Origin: Shewanella psychrophila
GTDB lineage: Bacteria; Pseudomonadota; Gammaproteobacteria; Enterobacterales; Shewanellaceae
Direction of reading: 5' to 3'
Length of the DNA: 64,000 nucleotides
NCBI RefSeq assembly: GCF_002005305.1
Contig: NZ_CP014782.1
Coordinates: forward strand, 4,464,001-4,528,000
The position numbers and the translations under genes were made by a program. The notes under the pieces are model-generated. The model made no database searches. It was not told the DNA's origin and saw only the letters and a program-made list of their open reading frames with translations. This document shows, piece after piece, positions 53,840 through 60,600 of the stretch. Numbering within the stretch: position 1 is the stretch's first letter; each line of letters starts with the position of its first letter.

Positions 53840-54534
53840 CATGATCGACTGTAGTGCCGCCTTCTCTTGATGCTGGTGAAATCTGACGTTTCGGCTGCTT
53901 TAGCTATTTGCACCCAAATAGGCCTATCTATCCATGAAATAATGGTCAACATAAGTCATACAGGCCAATATCGCAGCTTCATCTAGTAATGCTTGGCTCT
54001 TTATAAAACAAGTAGGTGCAACGCCCTTCCCAGAATCGTCCTGTACAATTATCCTCTCTATTGGCCCTACGCGCGATAGGCTCATTCAGCGCCCTCAACT
54101 CTTTATTGGCAAGAGTCAGCTGATGTCACCGAGTCTGCATCTGTAGTCGGCTATCGAATGTTTTAACTGTGCAATTTCAACACTCTCTATGATTTCACCT
54201 TTAACAAACTTTTGCGTGATATCAGTCCCTTTAAACAACCGGTGCCAGCGCTCTACAACCTCCTTGTCCGACAGCATATTGGCTTGGTAGATATCAACAC
54301 TCAACACAACATGCACATAGTTAGACATCACTGCATAGGCTACTATATCAATAGAAAACACCTCTGACAGCTTCAGTAACTGAGCTTCAGCCCAGCCCAG
54401 CCACGCCTATGGTCACAGTTCTTTCCGGAAAATTTATCATCACCGCAGAGAAAAGCGCGTCTTATCACGCGCGAACAGCAATGATATACTGGAGTGTCTT
54501 CTAAACTCACCAAACTTCACCTTGAACGGGGCAT
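53840..54534 (-). pseudogene. RAYT (REP-associated tyrosine transposase) remnant
   Basis: Pieces in several frames on the minus strand: EDTPVYHC, IRRAFLCGDDKFSGKNCDHRRGW, then the intact stretch 54361-54116 (FSIDIVAYAVMSNYVHVVLSVD, ERWHRLFKGTDITQKFVKGE), NREDNCTGRFWEGR, LLDEAAILACMTYVD and ETSDFTSIKRR. The HUH-type HVVL motif has Tyr-Val-His-Val for the usual HYHVV. Frameshifts and stops make it inactive. It lies inside the pilin array. Confidence 0.75.
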
Positions 54535-54782
54535 AGCAACCTCTCACCACAACTCAACACCTAAAGCTTAGTTAAACAAGCCTGCATACGCCAACTAACA
54601 TGTGTGGCACCGTTAATCACCCCGTCTTTTCCTTACCTTTTCTTACCAGTCGTAACTCGTATCCTAATAAACCAAACCCCACCCCGCGAAAACAGAAACC
54701 CTCAAGAAACAAAAAAACCACAAGCGACAGGTATTCTTCAACTCCAGGGTGGACCCAATTAAAAAATCATTAAGGAATGAAG

Positions 54783-55310
54783 ATGAAAAACCTATTTAAA
54801 ATCGCAACCATCAGCGCGCTAGTTGCGTTATCGGCGAATGCCATGGCAGAAGATGCCAACCAAGACTTTACCTGGACAGGTACAGTGCCAGCAGCAGATG
54901 CAGGCACAGGGATTAAAATCAAAGACCTCACCAGCGGCACCACGTTCGACGCCGGCGCGTTCACCCTGACCAAGACAGCAGAACACAGCAGCCCTGAGGT
55001 AGGGTATTTCGAGATAGCTTCAGCCAACACACTGTCTTTCGACGTGGTTACCGATGACGCTAACGAAGACCATGTCGATTATTACTACACCATGACAAAC
55101 ATTTCGTTCAAAAGGGGGGAGATAGGTACTTCTCCGGTCATGTTTAAGATAACACCGACAGCTAACGGCCTCCCCTTGCAGCTAGATGTAAAAAGCGCAG
55201 CAGCGTCCGCGCCGACTGACCTGACACTGACCAGCGGCACCGGCCCTTACTACTACGGTCAACAGTACTCATACCAGGTAACCATGTTAATTACCGACCA
55301 GGCTATCTAG
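54783..55310 (+). CDS. CS1/CooA-like pilin, copy 8
   Basis: A 175-residue subunit. Signal MKNLFKIATISALVALSANAMA shares VALS only with copy 12. Body of the GIKIKDLTSGTTFDAG type, variable segment NISFKRGEIGTSPVMFKITPTANG, end YGQQYSYQVTMLITDQAI. Its leader (CCAGGGTGGACC, AATCATTAAGGAATGAAG) is shared with the two broken copies and not with the heptamer-type leaders. ATG at 54783 preferred over 54777. Confidence 0.8.
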   Translation: MKNLFKIATISALVALSANAMAEDANQDFTWTGTVPAADAGTGIKIKDLTSGTTFDAGAFTLTKTAEHSSPEVGYFEIASANTLSFDVVTDDANEDHVDYYYTMTNISFKRGEIGTSPVMFKITPTANGLPLQLDVKSAAASAPTDLTLTSGTGPYYYGQQYSYQVTMLITDQAI

Positions 55311-55346
55311 CACTCAAAGTCTAGGTTAAGACCTAAATTCAAACCC

Positions 55347-55379
55347 AAGGCAGAGCTCGACGAATCGAGCCCTGCCTTT
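55347..55379 (+). terminator. Terminator of pilin copy 8
   Basis: AAGGCAGAGCTCGA/TCGAGCCCTGCCTTT hairpin. A run of 10 C and 8 A follows at 55382-55399. Confidence 0.75.
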
Positions 55380-55381
55380 CG

Positions 55382-55399
55382 CCCCCCCCCCAAAAAAAA
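55382..55399. repeat. C10A8 tract after pilin copy 8
   Basis: Ten C followed by eight A directly after the terminator. It is about 165 bp before the -10 box of copy 9, so it is not in a core promoter. Confidence 0.85.
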
Positions 55400-55561
55400 C
55401 TCATCACTCGAGAAATCACCACTAAAAACATCAACAGCAGCCACCGCTATCCAGCCTATTTTTTTGCCTTTGTTGCCACCTATAACCGCAAGCCAACAGA
55501 CTAGAAAGTAGCACCTAGAAAGTAGAAACTAACAGGAAACATACCCCTCTCATAACCTAGG

Positions 55562-55567
55562 CATAAT
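55562..55567 (+). promoter_or_regulatory. -10-like box of pilin copy 9
   Basis: CATAAT in GGCATAATAAA. The distance to the ATG is 98 nt, i.e. the standard 56 plus six heptamers. Confidence 0.5.
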
Positions 55568-55598
55568 AAATGTTCAAATTTAAGATGCATCAAAAAAC

Positions 55599-55654
55599 TA
55601 TCACTTATCACTTATCACTTATCACTTATCACTTATCACTTATCACTTATCACT
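55599..55654. repeat. TATCACT heptamer x8 in leader of pilin copy 9
   Basis: Eight perfect TATCACT units (56 bp) end 2 nt before the AGGA ribosome site of the pilin. Most other copies have one or two. Confidence 0.97.
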
Positions 55655-55665
55655 TAGGATTAAAA

Positions 55666-56205
55666 ATGAAAAACATATTTAAAATCGCAACCATCAGCGC
55701 GCTAGTGATGTTATCGGCAAACGCCATGGCGGAAGACGCCAGCCAAGACTTTACCTGGACAGGTACCGTACCAGCAGCAAGCGCAGGCGCAGGCGCAGGG
55801 ATTAAAATCATAGCCACAGGTAGCGGCACCGCACTCGACGCGGGCATATTCAGTCTGACCAAGACGGGAGATTACGACGCGGAAGCCGGGAAGTTTGACA
55901 TAAGCTCGGCCAGCCTACTTTCTTTTGACGTGGTTACCGATGATGCTAGCGAGGACCATGTTGATTACTACTACACCATGACCAGTTTCTCATACACCTA
56001 CAGAGGCTTCACTTTTTACGCGCCTAAGGGGACCCTCGAGACTATAGACCTAACAGCTGACGGCACCCCTCTACAGCTCGACACAAAAACCACAACAGCA
56101 GCAACCGCGTCGACCATCCTCACCCTGACCGGAAATGGTGCATTTGTATACGGTGATGAGTACGCAATCACCGCAACCATGCTGATCACCGACCAGGCTA
56201 TCTAA
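55666..56205 (+). CDS. CS1/CooA-like pilin, copy 9
   Basis: A 179-residue subunit of the GIKIIATGSGTALDAG type with a small AGAGAG expansion after the donor-like strand. Variable segment SFSYTYRGFTFYAPKGTLET. The leader holds eight TATCACT units immediately before AGGATTAAAA ATG; the frame reads back through the repeats (encoding TYHLSLI-like periods) but the true start is 55666 because the signal peptide begins there. Confidence 0.82.
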   Translation: MKNIFKIATISALVMLSANAMAEDASQDFTWTGTVPAASAGAGAGIKIIATGSGTALDAGIFSLTKTGDYDAEAGKFDISSASLLSFDVVTDDASEDHVDYYYTMTSFSYTYRGFTFYAPKGTLETIDLTADGTPLQLDTKTTTAATASTILTLTGNGAFVYGDEYAITATMLITDQAI

Positions 56206-56241
56206 CGCTCGAAATCTAGGTTAAGACCTAAATTCAAACCC

Positions 56242-56274
56242 AAGGCAGAGCTCGACGAATCGAGCCCCGCCTTT
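56242..56274 (+). terminator. Terminator of pilin copy 9
   Basis: AAGGCAGAGCTCGA/TCGAGCCCCGCCTTT hairpin, nearly the same as that of copy 8. Confidence 0.75.
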
Positions 56275-56359
56275 AATCATACTCCCACCGCAAACTGCCA
56301 CACCCTTTGCTTTACCACTCGCAACCCAATAAACCCAAAGCCACCCCCTCGAAAACGGA

Positions 56360-56367
56360 CCCCCCCC
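56360..56367. repeat. Poly-C tract (8 C) upstream of pilin copy 10
   Basis: Eight C within the conserved GGAAACCC[N]CAAGAAAC element, where other copies have 3-5 C. It is 28 bp before the CATGAT box (56396-56401). Confidence 0.85.
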
Positions 56368-56457
56368 AAGAAACACACAGAGCGTCTAACACTGGCATGA
56401 TAAACATTAGATTTAGGATATATTAACAAAACCATCACTTATCGCTTAGGATTAAAA

Positions 56458-56991
56458 ATGAAAAACATATTTAAAATCGCAACCATCAGCGCATTAGTCA
56501 TGCTATCGGCGAACGCCACGGCGGAAGAAGCCAACCAAGACTTTACCTGGACAGGTACTGTACCAGCAGCAAACGCAGGCACAGGGATTAAAATTAAAGA
56601 CCTCACCAGCGGCGCCACAATCGACGCAGGTAATTTCACCCTAGTCAAAGCGGGAGGTTACAACACGCTGAAGGGCTATTTCGATATAGTCACAGCCAGC
56701 ACACTGTCTTTCGATGTGGTTACCGATGATGCTAGCGAGGACCATGTCGATTATTACTTCACCTTAACCCAACTTCAAGTAGGCAGTACAGGGGCATTCA
56801 GAAATGTAGACGGCACCATCTACGGCGACATAGACCTGGCGGCTAATGGCATCCCTTTACTGAAAGATAAAAAAACCACAACTGCAGCAACTGCAGCGAC
56901 CGACCTCACCGTGTCCGGAGGCGCCCTCTACTTTTACGGCGATAATGCCATGATCATAGCAACCATGCTCATTACCGATCAAGCTATCTAG
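56458..56991 (+). CDS. CS1/CooA-like pilin, copy 10
   Basis: A 177-residue subunit, GIKIKDLTSGATIDAG type. Differences from the consensus: signal end NATAEEANQ, YYFTLT in place of YYYTLT, variable segment QLQVGSTGAFRNVDGTIYGDI, and GDNAMIIATMLITDQAI at the end. CATGAT box at 56396, leader 56 nt with one exact and one changed heptamer (TATCGCT). Confidence 0.82.
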   Translation: MKNIFKIATISALVMLSANATAEEANQDFTWTGTVPAANAGTGIKIKDLTSGATIDAGNFTLVKAGGYNTLKGYFDIVTASTLSFDVVTDDASEDHVDYYFTLTQLQVGSTGAFRNVDGTIYGDIDLAANGIPLLKDKKTTTAATAATDLTVSGGALYFYGDNAMIIATMLITDQAI

Positions 56992-57027
56992 CGCTCAAAA
57001 TCCGGGTTAAGACCTAAATTCAAATCC

Positions 57028-57060
57028 AAGGCGAGGCTCGACGAATCGAGTTCCGCCTTT
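57028..57060 (+). terminator. Terminator of pilin copy 10
   Basis: AAGGCGAGGCTCGA/TCGAGTTCCGCCTTT hairpin with mismatches in the middle. Confidence 0.65.
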
Positions 57061-57159
57061 AATTATACTCCCACCGCAAACTGCCACATCCTTTGCTTTA
57101 CCACCCGCAATCCAACAGACAAAAAGTAACCTTTCGAAAAAATACCCGCAGGAAACATA

Positions 57160-57168
57160 CCCCCCCCC
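57160..57168. repeat. Poly-C tract (9 C) in promoter of pilin copy 11
   Basis: Nine C after GGAAACATA, ten bases before the AATAAT box at 57179-57184: the same layout as the 13-C tract of copy 7. Confidence 0.88.
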
Positions 57169-57241
57169 ACAGCCTTAAAATAATAAACATTAGATTTTAG
57201 GATGCATTAACAAAACCATCACTTATCACTTAGGATTAAAA

Positions 57242-57781
57242 ATGAAAAACATATTTAAAATCGCAACCATCAGCGCGCTAGTCATGTTATCGGCAAACAC
57301 CATGGCTGAAGATGCTAACCAAGACTTTACCTGGACAGGCACCGTACCCGCAGCAGGCGCAGGCACTGGGATTAAAATCATAAGCGCAGGTAGCGGCGCC
57401 GCATTCGACGCGGGCGAGTTCACCCTCACAAAAGTCTCAGATGACACAGGTTCAGCCGGGATGTTCGCTATAACCTCGGCCAACACACTTTCTTTCGACG
57501 TGGTTAGAGATGATGCCAGCGAAGAGCATGTCGATTACTACTACACCCTGACCAACTTCCTAGCCGTCTCTTCGCATAACCCAAGTAATTTTTTTAACGC
57601 GAACAACAGGTCATCATTGACCGCTAACGGCATCCCTCTACAGAAAGATATAAAAACCACGACAGCAGCAACCACATTGACCAACCTCACCCTTACCCAA
57701 AAGGGGGTCAGCAGTCAATATGCTTATGGTACAGAGTTCACATTCCGAGCAACCTTACTCATTACCGACCAAGCCATCTAG
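57242..57781 (+). CDS. CS1/CooA-like pilin, copy 11
   Basis: A 179-residue subunit with a mosaic body (GIKIISAGSGAAFDAGEF mixes both types). VVRDDASEEHVDYYYTL is changed at two positions. Variable segment NFLAVSSHNPSNFFNANNRSSL. Leader 57 nt (56 plus one extra T in GATTTTAGG), two heptamers, and a 9-C tract next to the -10 box. Confidence 0.82.
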   Translation: MKNIFKIATISALVMLSANTMAEDANQDFTWTGTVPAAGAGTGIKIISAGSGAAFDAGEFTLTKVSDDTGSAGMFAITSANTLSFDVVRDDASEEHVDYYYTLTNFLAVSSHNPSNFFNANNRSSLTANGIPLQKDIKTTTAATTLTNLTLTQKGVSSQYAYGTEFTFRATLLITDQAI

Positions 57782-57817
57782 CGCTCAAAGCTTAGGTTAA
57801 GACCTAAGTTAAAATCC

Positions 57818-57849
57818 AAGGCGGGGCTCGACTAATTGAGCCCGCCTTT
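57818..57849 (+). terminator. Terminator of pilin copy 11
   Basis: AAGGCGGGGCTCGA/TTGAGCCCGCCTTTA hairpin with a TTTAATT tail. Confidence 0.78.
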
Positions 57850-57974
57850 AATTATACTCAACCCCCACCGCAAACTGCCACACCCTTTGCTTTACCACCC
57901 GCAATCCAATAAACCAAAAGCCAAGCTCTCGAAAGTAGAAACCCTCAGGAAACATGCCCCTCTCATAGCCTCGG

Positions 57975-57980
57975 CATAAT
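57975..57980 (+). promoter_or_regulatory. -10-like box of pilin copy 12
   Basis: CATAAT in TCGGCATAATAAGG; 105 nt to the ATG, i.e. the standard 56 plus seven heptamers. Confidence 0.5.
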
Positions 57981-58011
57981 AAGGATTGCATTTAGAATGC
58001 GTTAATAAAAC

Positions 58012-58074
58012 TATCACTTATCACTTATCACTTATCACTTATCACTTATCACTTATCACTTATCACTTATCACT
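58012..58074. repeat. TATCACT heptamer x9 in leader of pilin copy 12
   Basis: Nine perfect units (63 bp) ending 2 nt before the AGGA ribosome site; the longest such array in the window. Confidence 0.97.
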
Positions 58075-58085
58075 TAGGATTAAAA

Positions 58086-58622
58086 ATGAAAAACCTATTT
58101 AAAATCGCAACCATCAGCGCGCTAGTTGCGTTATCGGCGAATGCCATGGCAGAAGATGCCAACCAAGACTTTACCTGGACAGGTACCGTACCCGCAGCAA
58201 GCGCAGGCGCGGGGATTAAAATCATAGCCACAGGTAGCAGCACCGCGCTCGACGCGGGCCAATTCACCCTAACAAAAACTGCAGACCGCAACTCAGCTAC
58301 TGGTTACTTCGATATCACCTCGGCCAGCACATTGTCTTTTGACGTGGTTACCGATGACGCCAGTGAAGACCATGTCGATTATTACTACACTATGACCAAC
58401 TTCACATACACCAACAGCTCAAACACTTACCCCGTCTCCGGCGACGGCTTCTTCAGCAGCGTAGACCTGACGGCTGACGGCGCACCTTTACAGCAAGACA
58501 AAAAAACCACAACAGCAGCAACCACATCAACCACTCTTAGCTTGACCGGAAATAAACTTTTCACTTACGATGAAGAGTACGTGTTCCAGGCAACCATGCT
58601 CATTACCGACCAGGCCATCTAA
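58086..58622 (+). CDS. CS1/CooA-like pilin, copy 12
   Basis: A 178-residue subunit. The signal peptide is that of copy 8 (LVALS), but the body and 3' flank match copy 3, so the gene looks mosaic. Variable segment NFTYTNSSNTYPVSGDGFFSS. The leader carries nine heptamers. The gene and the next, broken copy form the second instance of the copy 3-copy 4 block. Confidence 0.82.
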   Translation: MKNLFKIATISALVALSANAMAEDANQDFTWTGTVPAASAGAGIKIIATGSSTALDAGQFTLTKTADRNSATGYFDITSASTLSFDVVTDDASEDHVDYYYTMTNFTYTNSSNTYPVSGDGFFSSVDLTADGAPLQQDKKTTTAATTSTTLSLTGNKLFTYDEEYVFQATMLITDQAI

Positions 58623-58651
58623 CCCTCCAACCTACACTTAAATTCAAACCC

Positions 58652-58683
58652 AAGGCGGGCTCAGCTAACTGAGCCCGCCCGTA
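58652..58683 (+). terminator. Terminator of pilin copy 12
   Basis: AAGGCGGGCTCAG/CTGAGCCCGCC hairpin followed by CGTAATT, matching that of copy 3. Confidence 0.7.
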
Positions 58684-58855
58684 ATTACACTCCCACCCCT
58701 ACCGCAAACCGCCACCCCTCGACTTACCACCCGCAAGCCAATAAACCAAAAGCCCAAAAAAAAGCGGAAACCCGCAGAAAACACTAAACACCACAAACAT
58801 CAGGCAAAATTCAACTCCAGGGTGGACCAAGTTAAATAATCATTAAGGAATGAAG

Positions 58856-59389
58856 ATGGGAAACCTATTTAAAATTACAACCATCAGCGCGCCAGTCACG
58901 TTATCGGCGAACATCATGACCGAAGGCGCCACTCAAGACCCTGCTTAGGCAGGTACCGTGCCTGCAGCAAGCGCAGGCGCGAGGATTAAAATCATAGCCA
59001 CAGGTAGCGGCGCCGCGCTCGACGCGGGCGTGTTCTCCTTAACAAAAACTGCAGACTACACCTCAGCTATTGGTTACTTCGATATCACCTCAGCCAGCCC
59101 ACTTTCTTTCGACGTGGTTACCGATGACGCCAGTGAAGACCATGTTGATTACTACTACACCATGACCAATTTCACATACACCTACCTCTCAACTACTCGT
59201 GACGTCAGTGGGCAGAGCCTCAGCACCGCAGAACTGACAGCTGACGGCGCACCTTTACAGCTAGGCACAAAAACCACAACAGCAGCAATCACATCAACCA
59301 CCCTTAGCTTGACCGGAAATCACCCATTCACTTACGGTGATGAATACGCGTTCCAGGCAACCATGCCCATTACCGACCAAGCTATCTAG
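58856..59389 (+). pseudogene. Broken pilin, copy 13 (single amber codon)
   Basis: Starts MGNLFKITTISAPVTLSANIM. TAG near 58946 replaces the Trp codon of FTWTG, as in copy 4. The remaining frame is open from there to the normal end (144 codons) and keeps the variable segment (NFTYTYLSTTRDVSGQSLST) and MPITDQAI. Thus only one base prevents expression, or it acts as a silent donor for recombination. Confidence 0.85.
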
Positions 59390-59437
59390 CGACCGAAATC
59401 CAGGTTAAGACCTGGATTCAAACCCAAACCCAAACCC

Positions 59438-59470
59438 AAGGTGGAGCTCGACTAATTGGGCCCGCCTTTC
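59438..59470 (+). terminator. Terminator after broken pilin copy 13
   Basis: AAGGTGGAGCTCGA/TTGGGCCCGCCTTTC hairpin; preceded by AAACCC repeated three times. Confidence 0.65.
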
Positions 59471-60054
59471 AACTGACAACCAAGAGCTCACAGTTGAAAA
59501 ATCAACAACCACCGCAACTTCACCTCTATACTTTGCCTTTACGACCACCTATAACCGCAACCCAACAAACCAAAGGCAACCCACCCAAAAAAGGATACCC
59601 GCAGGAAACATCCCCCCCCCTATTTTTTGCATCAGCTTATGACCCTGTCCTCCGCTGAATTCATTGTATTTAGGCCCACCGACACTATCTTCTACGCAGA
59701 TCTCAGGCTTCGACACACCATCCTCGGCACTAACTTCGTTCTTCGACAACGCCCTGCAGTGCAACCCACAACAGCGGTCACATCTATTCCCGCCAGTTTT
59801 TTTTGCGCAGCAAGATAGAAAAACCTGAACGATTGCCCCCACTTCCTCCGCTCTCCCTTTTTTTAAAAGCTGGAACAATTAAAAAAATAAATAATCACAC
59901 TAAGCCACCAACAAGAAAAAGAAAATACATACTCGTCAAATAAATGCCACCATATTTATGTATCTTAAGCGTATCTAAAATTTTGTTTATGAATTATAAA
60001 TAGATCGATAGCGACAAGTAATGTTGAATTAAACGAATAACTTATGGGTGAACT
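59471..60054. other. Intergenic end of pilin array
   Basis: It contains another promoter-like GCAGGAAACAT followed by nine C (59612-59620) with no pilin after it, so a cassette may have been lost here. A 109-codon minus-strand frame (59549-59878) is not convincing. Confidence 0.5.
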
Positions 60055-60375
60055 ATGAAAAATATTATTCTACTAATAGCCGTTTTTTTTATCGCGGTGG
60101 CACAGGGCGATAACAGTAAGCAAGTTGTTTTTCAATGGACCGGTAAGGTTCCAATGGCTGATGAATGGCATTCAAAACCCCTAGATATCACGGAGCAAGC
60201 TTGGCAAAAAGGATTAAACCTAGACACTAGATTTATCACCAGTAAAAATCAGGCCGAAATCACCAGACACATAATGACAAGTTTAGAGCAGGGGATTGAT
60301 AAGGATAGGTTTACGCTAGTTGGCTACCACGCAAGTGCCAAAACCTATAAGTTGATCATTGAACCCAAAATATGA
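60055..60375 (+). CDS. Small secreted protein with a pilin-like N-terminal strand
   Basis: A 106-residue protein with signal peptide MKNIILLIAVFFIAVAQG. The mature start DNSKQVVFQWTGKVPMAD copies the pilin donor-strand motif FTWTGTVP, but the rest (a helix-like GLNLDTRFITSKNQAEITRHIMTSLEQ and a final strand) is unlike the pilins and too short for an Ig domain. It may be a minor subunit, terminator or regulator of fibre assembly. It lies between the array and the convergent assembly operon. Confidence 0.65.
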   Translation: MKNIILLIAVFFIAVAQGDNSKQVVFQWTGKVPMADEWHSKPLDITEQAWQKGLNLDTRFITSKNQAEITRHIMTSLEQGIDKDRFTLVGYHASAKTYKLIIEPKI

Positions 60376-60517
60376 ATACACATAAATTATTTATAAGTCG
60401 ATGATTATAACCCTTAATTAATTCATATATAAATAAGAGCGGAAACAGACTTATACAGCTTGGTATTAGACTAGCGCTATAAATCAGGTAAAAGTCACAA
60501 AATAAAAATCAGGCAAT

Positions 60518-60555
60518 AAAAAACCGGCCAATAACTGACGTCATTGACCGGTTTT
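60518..60555. terminator. Bidirectional terminator of the pilus assembly operon
   Basis: AAAACCGG.CCAAT/ATTG.A.CCGGTTTT hairpin with A-rich and T-rich flanks; ends the minus-strand operon and the plus-strand small gene. Confidence 0.8.
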
Positions 60556-60600
60556 ACTGCAAGCTAGATATAAGCTAGACATAATCTTAATATTGAAACT

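Noticed and set aside
59549..59878. 109-codon minus-strand gene at the end of the pilin array
   Set aside because: Runs through the poly-C tract and spacer repeats, Cys/Gly-rich without recognisable domain; probably spurious.
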